From: Bradyrhizobium sp. ISRA464
GTDB lineage: Bacteria; Pseudomonadota; Alphaproteobacteria; Rhizobiales; Xanthobacteraceae
Reading direction: 5' to 3'
Assembly: GCF_029910095.1 (NCBI RefSeq)
Contig: NZ_CP094526.1
Span: 4,526,001 to 4,590,000 of the forward strand
DNA: 64,000 bases
Part shown: one piece after another, positions 36,600 to 46,604 of the stretch
Position numbering within the stretch: position 1 is the first letter of the stretch
Layout: every line of letters begins with the position of its first letter
Position numbers and translations under genes: made by a program
The notes under the pieces: model-generated
The model's input: the letters and a program-made list of their open reading frames with translations, nothing else
Databases searched by the model: none
Told to the model about the DNA's origin: nothing

Positions 36600-36983
36600 A
36601 TGCGATATGCACTGATGTTCGCGGGCCTGATCGTGGCTGCAACGCCGGCCCAAGCCGCCGACCCGCGCGAGGCCTATGTCACGATGGTGCTGCAGGCCTT
36701 TGCCGCAAAGGTCGAATGCCCCGGCACCGATCTCGTCTACCAGGACCTCGTGCAGAAGGCGCAGGAGATGCACCTGCCCGACGGCACCACCGAACAGGTG
36801 CGCAAGGCGATCGCCTATCTGCACACCGGCGGCAAGATGGGCGAGAAGCAGTCCGATGCGCTGATGACCGAAGTCGCGATCGCAACGCAAACCACCGATC
36901 TCGACCAGCGCCGCCTCGGCATGACGACCTGGTGCCACGAGCAGAAGTCGCGGCTCGCGGGTTACATCAGGACCAAGGAGTAG
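36600..36983 (+). CDS. Small periplasmic protein of unknown function
   Basis: A 127-residue protein with a signal peptide (MRYALMFAGLIVAATPAQA, cut after AQA). The mature part is helical and contains VECPGTDLVYQDLVQKAQEM and MTTWCHEQKSRLAGY with two Cys. A strong GGGAGGATTTG precedes ATG 36600. No domain I can name. It faces the SDR gene end to end. Confidence 0.65.
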   Translation: MRYALMFAGLIVAATPAQAADPREAYVTMVLQAFAAKVECPGTDLVYQDLVQKAQEMHLPDGTTEQVRKAIAYLHTGGKMGEKQSDALMTEVAIATQTTDLDQRRLGMTTWCHEQKSRLAGYIRTKE

Positions 36984-36993
36984 GCGCTAAGCC

Positions 36994-37776
36994 TCACTCC
37001 AACTCGGGCGGCGCAAACCAGTTGGTCAGCGACAGGCCGCCGTCGACCACGATCGATGCGCCGGTGACGTAGCCGGAGAGCCTGTTCGACAATACCGCGA
37101 GCGCCATCGGCGCGAGATCCTCCGCATTGCCGAGCCGCCCAAGCGGGATGTGCTTCGCGAGCGCGGGATCGGCGACGAAGCCGCCGGCCGCGATTGCGCC
37201 GGGCACAAGCGCATTGACGCGGATGCCGTAGCGGCCCCAGCTCTTGGCAAGCTCCTTCACCAGCATGGCCATGCCGGCCTTCGCGGTCGAGTAGTGCGGC
37301 AGATTGCGCGGCGTGCCGGCATGGAGCGAGGTGAGCAGCAGGAACGAGCCGGGCGTCTTCGCCGCAATGAGCGTGCGCGCCAGCTCGCGCGACAGATGAA
37401 AGCCGGCGTCGAGATTGACCGCATGCATCTGCCGCCAGGTCTCCTCGTCGACCGCCATCGCATGGTCGGCCTCGCGCCGCGGCGGCGAAGCGCTGTGGAC
37501 GAAGTGCGTCACCTGCCCGACCGTGGCTTGCGCGTGCGCTAGCAGAGCGTCGCACGCCTCTCGGCTAGCGAGATCGCCAACCCACGGCATCGCGAGCTCG
37601 GGACGCGGTGCGGCCTTGATCGCGGCTGTGATCCGGTCTTCATGCAGATCGGCAAACACGGTACGCACGCCCTCGCCGACCAGCGCCTGCGCGATGGCCC
37701 GGCCGATGCCGTTGCCTGCGCCCGTCACCAGTGCGACCTCGCGCACCGGATCGAACGGTGAACTGAAGAGGCTCAT
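36994..37776 (-). CDS. Short-chain dehydrogenase/reductase
   Basis: A 260-residue classical SDR. TGAGNGIGRAIAQAL (about residues 18-32) binds the nucleotide, FADLHEDR suggests NAD(H) preference, HSASPP stands in the NAG position, and the catalytic Ser and Tyr/Lys are in LTSLHAG and HYSTAKAGM (Tyr about residue 162). The C-terminus GGLSLTNW is normal. ATG 37776 is followed upstream by a 36-bp gap to the FMN reductase gene, so the two probably share a transcript. The substrate is unknown. Confidence 0.88.
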   Translation of the reverse strand: MSLFSSPFDPVREVALVTGAGNGIGRAIAQALVGEGVRTVFADLHEDRITAAIKAAPRPELAMPWVGDLASREACDALLAHAQATVGQVTHFVHSASPPRREADHAMAVDEETWRQMHAVNLDAGFHLSRELARTLIAAKTPGSFLLLTSLHAGTPRNLPHYSTAKAGMAMLVKELAKSWGRYGIRVNALVPGAIAAGGFVADPALAKHIPLGRLGNAEDLAPMALAVLSNRLSGYVTGASIVVDGGLSLTNWFAPPELE

Positions 37777-37812
37777 GATCTCCGACCTCCGAAAAATCGC
37801 CGCGCGCCGCCG

Positions 37813-38403
37813 TCAGTACGGCGGTGCCTTGCGCGCCCGCTGAGCCTTGGCCGCTTCCATCCACCAGGCGAGGTCATCGGCAAAGCGCGGGAAGGCGCGC
37901 TCCAGCGCCTTGCCGCCCTCGCCGATCGGCTTGCCTTCGGCCGACAAGGACTGGCCGATCGGACCGGCAGCGATCGTGCTCGACACCACGACCATGCCCA
38001 TCTCCGAAAGCGTGCCGTGCCAGGCCGTCGCGGCGCGCGCCCCGGCAAAACGCCCGGCCGAATAGCTCGCGATCGCGACCGGGCGCCAGAACCATTCTTC
38101 GAGGAAATGATCGGTGAGGTTCTTCAGCCCCGGCTGGATGCCCCAATTGTACTCGCCGGTAACGAACAGGAAGCCGTCGGCCGCGCGGATCTTCCCGGCG
38201 AGCGTCTCGAGCGCGGCAGGCGCCTGGCCCTTGGGATATTCCTTGTACATCCGGTCCAACATCGGCAGGCCGATCGCCTTGGCATCGATCAGTTCGACAT
38301 CGTCGCGGCGGGCACGAAAGCCGTCGACGACGAAATGAGCCAGCCGGATGCCCATGCGGTCGGAGCGATAGGAGCCGTAGAGAACGAGAATGCGAAAGGA
38401 CAT
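37813..38403 (-). CDS. NADPH-dependent FMN reductase
   Basis: A 196-residue flavodoxin-like reductase. GSYRSDRMGIRLAHF (about residues 9-23) binds phosphate, and the FVTGEYNWGIQPGLKNLTDH stretch binds FMN, matching the family that supplies reduced flavin or reduces quinones and azo dyes. ATG 38403 (MSFRILVLYGS) fits family starts; six codons upstream is a less likely one. It is upstream of the SDR gene on the same strand. Confidence 0.88.
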   Translation of the reverse strand: MSFRILVLYGSYRSDRMGIRLAHFVVDGFRARRDDVELIDAKAIGLPMLDRMYKEYPKGQAPAALETLAGKIRAADGFLFVTGEYNWGIQPGLKNLTDHFLEEWFWRPVAIASYSAGRFAGARAATAWHGTLSEMGMVVVSSTIAAGPIGQSLSAEGKPIGEGGKALERAFPRFADDLAWWMEAAKAQRARKAPPY

Positions 38404-38581
38404 GACGGCCAATCCTATCATTGTATGGCGATACCGTCTTGCGGTGCCATGTGCAGGCGTTAACGGCCAATCCCGCCCGTTTTCCGGCCATTAAGCAATC
38501 CCCCACCGGTTGCCCGGCGCGGCCCAAAATCGCCAGATTCGTTTTCTGGATATGCATTTGCTTCGAGAAGGAGAACCCGAC

Positions 38582-38827
38582 ATGCGGATTGCAAAGCTGG
38601 TTTTCGCAGGTTCGCTCGCAGCCATCGCTGCTATCGGCGCGCCTGTGCTGGCGAAGAGTTCCGAGCACCAGAAAGCCGACGAAAAGACCACCACATCCGT
38701 GGGCTGCCAAGCCTATCAGCAGGCCGCTGACGGTAGCTGGACGCAGCTTCCCTGCGGCGAGGCCGGTTCGAGCGGCGCAACCCAGCATCGTACAGGGACC
38801 AAAGGCGCGGACGAGGACGAACACTGA
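38582..38827 (+). CDS. Small secreted protein with two Cys
   Basis: An 81-residue protein with a signal peptide (MRIAKLVFAGSLAAIAAIGA, cut after VLA). The mature part KSSEHQKADEKTTTSVGCQA and SWTQLPCGEAGSSGATQHRT has two Cys that could form a disulphide. GAGAAGGAGAACCCGAC upstream of ATG 38582 is a strong ribosome site. A frame starting at 38510 is not needed. Function unknown. Confidence 0.65.
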   Translation: MRIAKLVFAGSLAAIAAIGAPVLAKSSEHQKADEKTTTSVGCQAYQQAADGSWTQLPCGEAGSSGATQHRTGTKGADEDEH

Positions 38828-38991
38828 CCGAAACGCCGCGCAGGCCGGTGAGCCCGCGGCCGACCGGATTCGACTTTCGGCCTATCCCTGACATGGCCGA
38901 GGCGCCGCGCCGGATCGTCAACCCAAGCTTAATGTGCACCCGGTACGGTTGAGGCTCCCACCTCACTCTCGTCCAGAACGGCGCACAGCAC

Positions 38992-41073
38992 ATGAAAATC
39001 GGTACTCTCCTGACGGCCGCAATCGTCTCCCTCTCCGCGGTCGGTGGCGGCCTTGCGGCCTATGTCGCAGTGACGAAGTACCAGACGATGGACAAGGCTT
39101 CGATCGCGCAAAGCCGGCTCGAAATCGTCCGCGCCGTCGGCGACATTCCGCGGTACATGAACTCCGAGCGCGGCTACTCCACCAATCTGCTGTTCAGCAC
39201 CGGTGCGATCAACCAGAAGCAGATCGCCGGCCTCGATAAGCTGCGTCATCTGACCGACGGCGCGCTCGCCAAGGTCAATCAGGTGCGTGCCACCCTGCCC
39301 GGCTCGCTCGACGACGGCGAGGCCGTCGCAACCGCGATCGATGCGTTGAAAGCGAAGTTTGCCGCGCTCCGCGACTCGATCCAGAGCGCGATCGCGGGCC
39401 CCGTCGACGCCCGCCGTGCCGCAGCCACCAAGATCGTCGCCGACAACTCCGTGTTCAACGCCGGCGTGACCACGCTGCTCGATGAGCAGGTGCGACGGCT
39501 CGCCGGCCTCGACGGCAATGCCTATCGCCAGGCCAACTACGCCAACGTCGCCTGGACGCTGCGCGACATTGGTGGCCTCGATGCCAGCCTGCACAAGGCT
39601 ATGGTCGGTGCCCGCCGCCCCGCCACCGAGCCCGAGAAGATGGAGCTGTTCCGCAGCAGCGGCAGGACCCAGCAGATCCTCTCGACGCTGCAGGAGCTGC
39701 GCAACAATCCCGCCACCCCCGCAAACGTCATGACCGCGCTGGGCAAGATGCAGGCCGACTATGTCGAGCGCTTCGGCAGGGCGCTGAAGCTCGCCAAGGA
39801 GGGCGCGCTGTCGGGCAAGTATGAGCAGGATGTCGACACCTACTACGCCGAGTCGCAGGTTGGGCTCGCCTCCGTGGTCGGCGTGCGTGACGCCTTCTAT
39901 GACAATGCCGAGCAAGGCCTCGCCGCCGCGTACTCGTCGGCGCGCTTCAGCTTCGTGGTGGCGCTGGCCGGATTGATCGCGGTCGCCGCCATGAGCGCCG
40001 GCCTGATCGTGATGGTCCGCCGCCGTATCCTCACCCCGATCGCCGCCCTCACCGGCCGCATGTCGAGCCTCGCCGCGGGTGACGTCGCCGCGGACATTCC
40101 GGGCGCCGCACGCAACGACGAGATCGGCGCGATGGCCGCCGCGGTGCAGGTGTTCAAGGACAACAAGATCGATGCCGATCGCCTCGCCGCCGAGAAGGAA
40201 GCCGAGAACGACATCAAGATGCGTCGCGTGCGCGTGCTTGACGATCTCACCCGTGGATTCGAAATCAAGGTCACGGAACTGGTCGGCGGGCTGTCCTCGG
40301 CTTCCGGCGTGATGGAGGACACCGCGCGTTCAATGTCCTCGACCGCGACAACGACCAACCGCCAGGCTGCCGTGGTCGCCGCGGCGTCGGAGCAGACCTC
40401 GACCAACGTGCAGACGGTGGCGAGCGCGACCGAGGAACTGACCTCCTCGATCTCGGAGATCGCGCGACAGGTCGCGACCTCGACCGAGATCGCCGCACGC
40501 GCGGTCGATCATGCCCGCCGCACCGGCGACACCGCCCGCTCGCTCGCCGAGGGCGCGCAGAAGATCGGCGATGTCGTGACGCTGATCCAGAACATCGCGG
40601 CGCAGACCAACCTGCTCGCGCTCAACGCCACCATCGAGGCGGCGCGCGCCGGCGACGCCGGCCGCGGCTTTGCCGTCGTTGCCTCCGAGGTGAAATCGCT
40701 CGCCGGTCAGACCGCCAAGGCAACCACCGAGATTTCCGAGCAGATCACCGCGATCCAGACCGCGAGCGACGAGACTGTCACGGCGATCAGGAATGTCGTC
40801 GACGTCATCACCGAGATCGACCAGATCGGCACCGCCATCGCCGCCGCGATCGAGGAACAGGGCTCGGCGACCAAGGAGATCGCGCGCAGCGTCCAGGAGG
40901 CCGCGCGCGGCACGCAGGAGGTCAACTCCAACATCTCCGGCGTCCAGCGCGCCGCCGACGACACCGGCGCCGCGGCCACGCAAGTGCTTGGGGCGGCCGA
41001 ACAGCTCTCGACGCAGTCGAAGGACCTCGCCGGCCAGGTCAACCGCTTCCTCTCCGACGTGCGGGCCGCGTGA
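38992..41073 (+). CDS. Methyl-accepting chemotaxis protein
   Basis: A 693-residue receptor. TM1 (about residues 7-25), a periplasmic domain of about 290 residues that I cannot classify, TM2 (about 319-342, [20 protein letters not shown]), a HAMP domain ([20 protein letters not shown]) and a signalling domain with the conserved hairpin tip [20 protein letters not shown] and [15 protein letters not shown]. The protein ends FLSDVRAA, with no CheR/CheB pentapeptide. It senses a chemical ligand and controls CheA. ATG 38992 gives a good N-terminus. No che genes are adjacent. Confidence 0.95.
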   Translation: MKIGTLLTAAIVSLSAVGGGLAAYVAVTKYQTMDKASIAQSRLEIVRAVGDIPRYMNSERGYSTNLLFSTGAINQKQIAGLDKLRHLTDGALAKVNQVRATLPGSLDDGEAVATAIDALKAKFAALRDSIQSAIAGPVDARRAAATKIVADNSVFNAGVTTLLDEQVRRLAGLDGNAYRQANYANVAWTLRDIGGLDASLHKAMVGARRPATEPEKMELFRSSGRTQQILSTLQELRNNPATPANVMTALGKMQADYVERFGRALKLAKEGALSGKYEQDVDTYYAESQVGLASVVGVRDAFYDNAEQGLAAAYSSARFSFVVALAGLIAVAAMSAGLIVMVRRRILTPIAALTGRMSSLAAGDVAADIPGAARNDEIGAMAAAVQVFKDNKIDADRLAAEKEAENDIKMRRVRVLDDLTRGFEIKVTELVGGLSSASGVMEDTARSMSSTATTTNRQAAVVAAASEQTSTNVQTVASATEELTSSISEIARQVATSTEIAARAVDHARRTGDTARSLAEGAQKIGDVVTLIQNIAAQTNLLALNATIEAARAGDAGRGFAVVASEVKSLAGQTAKATTEISEQITAIQTASDETVTAIRNVVDVITEIDQIGTAIAAAIEEQGSATKEIARSVQEAARGTQEVNSNISGVQRAADDTGAAATQVLGAAEQLSTQSKDLAGQVNRFLSDVRAA

Positions 41074-41117
41074 TCGACGGCATGGCGCGATCATGCAGCG
41101 GCACAGGTTCTGTCCGA

Positions 41118-41230
41118 GTCATTGCGAGCGCAAGCGAAGCGATCCATCGCGCCGCAAGTGGGGAATGGATTGCTTCCGCCGTCGCTAAGGCTTCGGCGGA
41201 CAAGTCGTCGCTTTGCTCCTCGCAATGACG
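41118..41230. repeat. Long CGTCATTGCGAG-type palindromic repeat
   Basis: GTCATTGCGAGCGCAAGCGA, GCGATCCATCG and, inverted, GGATTGCTTCCGCCG and CTCCTCGCAATGAC. This is the full-length relative of the repeat at 17956-18031, between the chemoreceptor and acyl-CoA dehydrogenase 3' ends (convergent). Its hairpin could act as a bidirectional terminator. Confidence 0.8.
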
Positions 41231-41252
41231 GGTTCGAGAGCTTGGCGGCCCT

Positions 41253-42416
41253 CTAGCCGCCGCGCAACCCGAGCACGCGGCGCGCGATCGACTGGCGATG
41301 AACCTCGCTCGGGCCCTCGTACATGCGCATCAGGCGGGCCTTCTGCCAGAGCGCATTGAGCGGCAGCTCCAGCGTCATGCCGAGCGCACCGAGCGTCTGC
41401 ATGGCGTGGTCGCAGGCCTCATAGGCCATCTCGGTCGCGAACACCTTGATCATCGAGGCTTCGTGCCGGATGTCCTCGCCGCGGTCGGTCTTGTCGGCCG
41501 CCTCGCGCACCATCAGCCGGCAGGCATGCATCCGTGTTGAGATGTCGGCGATCCACCACTGGATCGCCTGGCGTTCCGCGAGCTTGACGCCGAACGTCTC
41601 GCGCTGCTTGGCATGCTCGCATAACATGTCGAGCGCGCGCCTGGTGATGCCGATACAGGTCGATCCCATCTCCAGCCGCCGCGTGCGCAAGCGCAGCTGC
41701 ATCGGCGCGTAACCCTTGCCGACCTCGCCGAGCACGGAGTCCTTCGGGATGCGGCAGTTCTCGAACACGATCTCGTAGGTCGCGCCGCCACCCAGCATCG
41801 GGATTTCGCGCTCGATGATGAAGCCCGGCGTGCCCTTCTCGACGATGAACGAGGTGATGCCACCCTGCCGCTGGTCGCTGCCGACGCGCGCCATCACGAT
41901 GATGAAGTCGGCGGTGCGCGCGTTGCTGATCCAGATCTTGCGGCCGTCGATCACCCACTGCTCGCCCTCGAGCACCGCGCGCGTCTTCATGCCTGCGGGA
42001 TCGCCGCCGGCGCCGGGCTCGGAGATCGCGATCGCCGAGCTCATCCGGCCCTCGATGTAAGGCTGCATGTATTTCTTCTTCTGCGCGTCGGTGCCGACCG
42101 CCTGCAGCATGCGCAGGTTCGGCGTATCCGGCGGCAGCCCGAACGGCACGCAGCTGCGGCCGAGTTCCTCGTTCACCGCTGCCATCGTGCGCGTCGGCAG
42201 GTCGTGGCCGCCGAGATCCTCCGGCGCATCGAGGCCCCACAATCCCAGCTCCTTCGAGACATCGCGCAGCCGCTTGCGCTGCGCTGCCGTCAGTTCGGGA
42301 TGATCGCTGCCCGGCAGCCGTGATTTCAGATATTGCGGCTCAAGCGGGATGAGTTCGCGATCGACGAATTTCGCGACGGTCTCGCGGATCATGGCTGTTT
42401 GTTCATCATCGCTCAT
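41253..42416 (-). CDS. Acyl-CoA dehydrogenase family protein
   Basis: A 387-residue flavoprotein that removes alpha and beta hydrogens from an acyl-CoA and passes electrons to ETF. Seen: ACAD domains in order, the SEPGAGGDPAGMKTRAV nucleotide stretch (about residues 130-146), WVIDGRKIWISNA, and the C-terminal MYEGPSEVHRQSIARRVLG. In several subgroups the catalytic base sits near here; I cannot pin the substrate class. ATG 42416 follows GAGGATGTCAG. The longer frame to 42890 runs through intergenic DNA. Related to many ACADs in rhizobia used in fatty acid or aromatic degradation. Confidence 0.9.
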   Translation of the reverse strand: MSDDEQTAMIRETVAKFVDRELIPLEPQYLKSRLPGSDHPELTAAQRKRLRDVSKELGLWGLDAPEDLGGHDLPTRTMAAVNEELGRSCVPFGLPPDTPNLRMLQAVGTDAQKKKYMQPYIEGRMSSAIAISEPGAGGDPAGMKTRAVLEGEQWVIDGRKIWISNARTADFIIVMARVGSDQRQGGITSFIVEKGTPGFIIEREIPMLGGGATYEIVFENCRIPKDSVLGEVGKGYAPMQLRLRTRRLEMGSTCIGITRRALDMLCEHAKQRETFGVKLAERQAIQWWIADISTRMHACRLMVREAADKTDRGEDIRHEASMIKVFATEMAYEACDHAMQTLGALGMTLELPLNALWQKARLMRMYEGPSEVHRQSIARRVLGLRGG

Positions 42417-42556
42417 CTGACATCCTCGCCTGTGCTGTTGTGTTTCAAGCGACACCAGTAGCGCATTTTGAAGCGGCGCAAACAGCGGAAAGTGCGCGTC
42501 GGCCGCGATACAGGCTGCTGGTTTCACAATGCGGAATTCAATATCCCGCAGCGCGG

Positions 42557-42772
42557 TCAACGATAGCGCAATTGCTCTCGTCGCGCAGGCGCATCGAGCA
42601 AATGAACGCGCAGCACGTGATTGTTCGCCTTGAGGAAGCGATCGACGATCAGCTCCGAGATCGCCGTGCGTTTCCCGCCGAACAGCATGTGCCCATCGCT
42701 GCCGAACAAGTGCGTCCGAACCAGCGTGAGATTGCCGCCGGCCTTCGCGAAAGCGTTCGACAATCTCGTCAC
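42557..42772 (-). pseudogene. Possible alpha/beta-hydrolase C-terminal remnant
   Basis: A minus-strand frame reads LSNAFAKAGGNLTLVRTHLF, GSDGHMLFGGKR and SELIVDRFLKANN, like the His-containing end of a dienelactone-hydrolase-type protein (the DGH motif). No start or earlier part is found, and the flanks are non-coding. It could be chance. Confidence 0.3.
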
Positions 42773-42816
42773 CGGTTGTCGGCCGAAGACAATGTGATTG
42801 TTGGTTGGGGCCCTGC

Positions 42817-43494
42817 TCAGTCGGCAAAGCCGACATAGCGGACGAAGCTGCTGTTGGCCTCGCGTTCGGATCGCACCGCGTTGGCGGCAAAGCCGTCGTC
42901 GGGATATCCCATCGCGACGCAGGTCATGATCACCTGGTCTTCCGGGATGTTGGCCACCTCGCGCACGATATCGGAGCGCATGATGCCCTGGCCGTTGATT
43001 ACGCTGCCGAGCCCGCGGTCCCAGGCCGCCAGCACGATCCCGTAGCAGAGCGCGCCGAGGTCGAAATGGCAGACCGCACCGGGATCCAGGATCCGGTCAT
43101 AGGTCAGCACCAGCGAGACCGGCGCGTCGAACTGGCGGAAGCCGCGCAGCACCCAATCCTGCCGCATCGGCTTGTCGTCGCGAGCGATCCCCATGGCGCC
43201 GAACAGCTTTTTGGCGATATCGACTTGGCGATTGCGGTGAACGCCCTGGTACTCGCCATGGCTGACGATATCGCGCTTCGGCCTGGCGCCTGCGCTCATC
43301 TCCTCCATGTTGCGGCGCCGAACCTCATCCAGGGGCTCCCCGGTCAGGACATGGACATGCCAGGGCTGGGTATTCATGGAGGACGGCGCACGCTTGGCCA
43401 CCTCGATGATCTCCTCAACGGTCGCCCGAGAGACCGGCTGCTTCTTGAACCCGCGCACGCTTTTGCGTGTCTGTACCAGCGTCTCGAACTCCAT
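42817..43494 (-). CDS. Nitroreductase-family FMN protein
   Basis: A 225-residue nitroreductase-fold enzyme, which uses FMN and NAD(P)H to reduce nitro compounds, quinones or similar. TRKSVRGFKKQPVSRATVEE, RAPSSMNTQPWHVHV and AAWDRGLGSVINGQGI are family motifs; the C-terminal half has the usual VAMGYPDDGFAANAV. ATG 43494 has GGAGGAAGCCGGGA upstream; the extra 17 residues of the longer frame are not supported. Sequence is closest in type to the PnbA/NfsB-like group. Substrate unknown. Confidence 0.9.
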   Translation of the reverse strand: MEFETLVQTRKSVRGFKKQPVSRATVEEIIEVAKRAPSSMNTQPWHVHVLTGEPLDEVRRRNMEEMSAGARPKRDIVSHGEYQGVHRNRQVDIAKKLFGAMGIARDDKPMRQDWVLRGFRQFDAPVSLVLTYDRILDPGAVCHFDLGALCYGIVLAAWDRGLGSVINGQGIMRSDIVREVANIPEDQVIMTCVAMGYPDDGFAANAVRSEREANSSFVRYVGFAD

Positions 43495-43646
43495 TCCCGG
43501 CTTCCTCCAATTTGTTCCCCGCCAGAGGCGAGAATTTTCTCCCATCGGCTAGGTATTTTATCGTCGAAATCCGCCGGAGGAACTTGATCGGCCCAAGAAA
43601 TCCGATATCCAATCCGGCCACTGGTTCGGTTTAGGGAGAAACCCAG

Positions 43647-43895
43647 ATGAAGCGGATTTTCTTGGCCGCCGTGATTGCGACCTTCGCGGCCGGCGCGGCG
43701 TTTGCGCAGGACGCCTCCTGCGAAACCAAGGCCGTCGGCAAGGACGGCAAACCGCTGGCCGGCGCGGCAAAGACCTCCTTCATGAAGAAGTGCACGCATG
43801 ACGCCTGCGAGACGAAGGCGGTCGGCTCCGACGGCAAGAAGCTCGCCGGCGCGGCCAAGACCTCGTTCATGAAGAAGTGCGAAGGCGGCGCCTGA
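43647..43895 (+). CDS. PsiF-like small periplasmic protein with tandem repeat
   Basis: An 82-residue protein with a signal peptide (MKRIFLAAVIATFAAGAAFA, cut after AFA) and a mature part made of two near-identical copies of CETKAVGKDGKPLAGAAKTS followed by FMKKC. The AKTSFMKKC unit resembles the repeat of PsiF, a phosphate-starvation-inducible protein of enteric bacteria; the role is unknown. Each copy has two Cys. GGGAGAAACCCAG precedes ATG 43647. Being intact and duplicated, it looks like a real gene. Confidence 0.75.
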   Translation: MKRIFLAAVIATFAAGAAFAQDASCETKAVGKDGKPLAGAAKTSFMKKCTHDACETKAVGSDGKKLAGAAKTSFMKKCEGGA

Positions 43896-44042
43896 GCCCT
43901 CCGTCGCCTGCTCTCCGGTATCGTCGATCGAGATCAACCTTCGGGCCGCCGCAACGCGGCCCGCGGGAACGTAACTCGGCCGCCATCAATATGCGGTCGC
44001 GTTCATTTGAAGCAGTCGGCGCCATCTACGCAAGCGCGCAAG

Positions 44043-44288
44043 TCAGAACGAAACGCCGACGCGCAACCCCTTGCTCCAGACGCGCCGGCAACGTTTCCTG
44101 ATGTTGCCATGAAACATTTCGAAACGTTCCGGCAATTGAAGCGCTTTCGGCAATTCAATGCACGCGCCGCCGGCTGAATAGTCCACCAGCCTGCACTCGA
44201 TCAGCGGCGCCTTCGGTTCGAGCAGAAGCTTGACCGTACTGGGCACGCGACCTGTCGGACGAACACGCGCAAACCGCCGGGGATGCAT
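44043..44288 (-). CDS. PilZ-domain protein
   Basis: An 81-residue single PilZ domain. RRFARVRPTG holds the RxxxR c-di-GMP-binding motif (about residues 4-8) and CRLVDYSAGGACIEL holds the [DN]xSxxG part, so c-di-GMP binding is plausible. The tail KRCRRVWSKGLRVGVSF is a usual end. ATG 44288 is preceded by AAAGGTG; GTG one codon upstream is also possible. It is not next to any flagellar or cyclase gene. Confidence 0.82.
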   Translation of the reverse strand: MHPRRFARVRPTGRVPSTVKLLLEPKAPLIECRLVDYSAGGACIELPKALQLPERFEMFHGNIRKRCRRVWSKGLRVGVSF

Positions 44289-44402
44289 CACCTTTGCCTC
44301 TGGTGGATCGAACCACAGGCTCGTCGGCGGCCGTTAAGAATCCGTTCCAACGCATGGTTACGGTGCACATCGGACCGCGAAATGCACCGCCCTGCGTCAG
44401 AT

Positions 44403-45278
44403 CTATTCGCGCTTGAACCGATAGTCGAAGCGATCGCCGTCCGCCTTGATCAACCCGACCGTCGGAGTCGGGAAATGGATCGGCAGGATCAGCGTGTCAG
44501 TCTCGGCCACCGACGCGAAGAATTTCCGCCGCGAGACCGCCGACTGCTTCGGGTCCCAATCCGGTTTCGCCGACCAGTCCGGCTCACGGCACTGGATCGC
44601 GTGGTGCATCAGATCGCCGGCGACGACGGCACGCTGCCCCCTGGAGAAGATGTTGACGCAGCAATGACAGGGCGAATGGCCCGGCGTCGGTGTCAGTGTC
44701 ACGGTGTCGTCGAGTGCATAGTCGTCGTCGACCAGCAGCGCCTGCCCGGCCTCGACGATCGGCAGGCAGTTGTCGCGAAACACGGTGCCCGGCGGATTGG
44801 CACCCTTGGCATGCTCGGCCTCCCAGGCCGCATATTCGCGCTTGTGGAAGACATACTTCGCATTCGGGAAGGTCGGCACCCAGCGCCCGTCGCGCAGGGT
44901 CGTGTTCCAGCCGGTGTGGTCGATATGCAGATGGGTGCAGAACACGTAGTCGATCTGCTCGTAGGAGATGCCGAGCGCGAACAGTTCGTTGCGCCAGCGC
45001 TCCTTGCCTGGAAAGTCGAACGGCGGCGGATGCCCCTTGTCCTCGCCGGTGCAGGTGTCGACCAGAATCGTGTAGCGCGGCGTTCGGACCACGAAGGTCT
45101 GATAGGTGATCATCATCATGCCGCGCGCGGCGTCGAACACCTCGGGCTCCATCGTCTTGAGATGATGCTTGAAGACGGCGTCGTCATAGGCCGGGAAGAA
45201 GTCCTGCGGCCGCCGCCATTGCCCCTCGCGCTCGATCACCGCGTCGATCGTGATGTCGCCGATCCTGATCTGCTTCAT
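44403..45278 (-). CDS. MBL-fold metallo-hydrolase
   Basis: A 291-residue metallo-beta-lactamase-fold hydrolase. THLHIDHTGW (about residues 120-129) is the HxHxDH metal motif, TPGHSPCHCCVNIF and VVAGDLMHHAIQ follow as later metal ligands. It has no signal peptide and resembles the lactonase-like MBL proteins found in Bradyrhizobium. ATG 45278 follows a GGAAG-like site; the frame to 45389 is not supported. Substrate unknown. Confidence 0.88.
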   Translation of the reverse strand: MKQIRIGDITIDAVIEREGQWRRPQDFFPAYDDAVFKHHLKTMEPEVFDAARGMMMITYQTFVVRTPRYTILVDTCTGEDKGHPPPFDFPGKERWRNELFALGISYEQIDYVFCTHLHIDHTGWNTTLRDGRWVPTFPNAKYVFHKREYAAWEAEHAKGANPPGTVFRDNCLPIVEAGQALLVDDDYALDDTVTLTPTPGHSPCHCCVNIFSRGQRAVVAGDLMHHAIQCREPDWSAKPDWDPKQSAVSRRKFFASVAETDTLILPIHFPTPTVGLIKADGDRFDYRFKRE

Positions 45279-45427
45279 GGCCCTTCCGCTCCCGCTTTTT
45301 TTGGGAAGCGTAGTGGGCGCTGCAGGTCCCCACAAGCCAAGCGCCAAGCAGCTTGCCATGCGCCTTTGCATTGCTGGCGCAGGCGGCATTGCCGCAATTC
45401 GTCCGAAATGATGCCCATACTGTGGAG

Positions 45428-46303
45428 ATGATCAACCGCGCGATTCAGCTCGGCTTCCTGAAGCTCGCGACATTGCCGACTGCGGCGGCCGTGGCCGCGC
45501 CCGACACCGTTTTCTTCCCGAGCGCCGACGGCAAGACCGAGATCGTCGCCTATCTGTTCAAGCCGCAAACGCCGGGCCCGCATCCCGCGATCGTGCTGCT
45601 GCATGGCCGCGGCGGCCCCTATTCGATCAACGTCAACAAGGACTGCACGCTGGTGTCGCGCACAAGTCAATCCGCAGCCTGCAACGCGGGCGGCCTCAGC
45701 AAGCGCCACGTGATGTGGGGGCAGTATTGGGCCGACCGCGGCTACATCGCGCTGCTGCCGGACAGCTTTGGGCCGCGCGGCAAGGCGCATGGCTTCGGCC
45801 GCTTCACCCATGACGATCCCGACCGCGCCGACGTCAACGAGTTGACCGTGCGGCCGCTCGATGCCGAGGGCGCGCTGAGCTGGCTGCGCCGCCAGAAGGA
45901 CGTGCGCAGCGATCGCATCTTCCTGCAGGGATGGTCGAACGGCGGCAGCACCGCCCTGAACGTGATGCAGCGTCAGGGCGCGGCGACGTCAGGCTATCGC
46001 GCCGCGCTGGCATTCTATCCAGGATGCGGACCGGCGGCCCTGCTGGCGCAGACGCTGAGGTCGGCTGCACCGATCACCATGCTGCTCGGCTCTGACGATG
46101 AGGAAGTATCCCCCGAGCGGTGCCAGGATGTCGCCCGCCGCTCGATCGCCGCGGGCAGCAAGATCGACGTCGTGTTCTATCCCGGCGCGACCCACGACTT
46201 CGATAATCCCGACCATCGCCGTCAGTCGAACCCCGCCAACAGCGCGGCGCTCAAGGACGCGACGGCCAAGGCGATCGCGGCCGTCGATGGCTTGAAGGAT
46301 TAG
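45428..46303 (+). CDS. Dienelactone-hydrolase-family protein
   Basis: A 291-residue alpha/beta hydrolase with a signal-like N-terminus ([20 protein letters not shown], cut after AVA). [12 protein letters not shown] holds the oxyanion region, [11 protein letters not shown] the nucleophile Ser (about residue 164), and [13 protein letters not shown] the catalytic His. Members cleave dienelactones or carboxylic esters. I place the start at ATG 45428, where family similarity begins; ATG 45353 is in frame. Divergent from the MBL gene. Confidence 0.8.
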   Translation: MINRAIQLGFLKLATLPTAAAVAAPDTVFFPSADGKTEIVAYLFKPQTPGPHPAIVLLHGRGGPYSINVNKDCTLVSRTSQSAACNAGGLSKRHVMWGQYWADRGYIALLPDSFGPRGKAHGFGRFTHDDPDRADVNELTVRPLDAEGALSWLRRQKDVRSDRIFLQGWSNGGSTALNVMQRQGAATSGYRAALAFYPGCGPAALLAQTLRSAAPITMLLGSDDEEVSPERCQDVARRSIAAGSKIDVVFYPGATHDFDNPDHRRQSNPANSAALKDATAKAIAAVDGLKD

Positions 46304-46362
46304 CTCGCCGCAAATCGAAACGGCCCCTACCCAACCGACGATCCAGCAAGGAATCGAGTCGA

Positions 46363-46527
46363 TTGGGCAGGAAACTGAAATACGCGGCAGTGCTCGGGCG
46401 CGATCATGGCGGCGAATTCTCGACCGGAATCGACGACGCAGCCATGTTCAGGCGTCTGCCCGACAACTATTCCAGCGGCATCTGGACCAACGAGATCGAG
46501 ACGATCGCCCGCCTCACCGGCCGATAG
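46363..46527 (+). CDS. Possible 54-residue protein or gene fragment
   Basis: TTG 46363 opens a frame to TAG 46525-46527: [20 protein letters not shown], then [20 protein letters not shown] and [14 protein letters not shown]. The composition is protein-like, but it has no clear ribosome site or domain I can name; it may be the end of a lost gene. Kept at low confidence. Confidence 0.3.
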   Translation: MGRKLKYAAVLGRDHGGEFSTGIDDAAMFRRLPDNYSSGIWTNEIETIARLTGR

Positions 46528-46604
46528 CTACGGCCTCCCCTTGCCGGTTCGCCGTGATAGATACCGCGGGGCTACAACAGCCCCGCCGCATCAAGGACAA
46601 TGCC

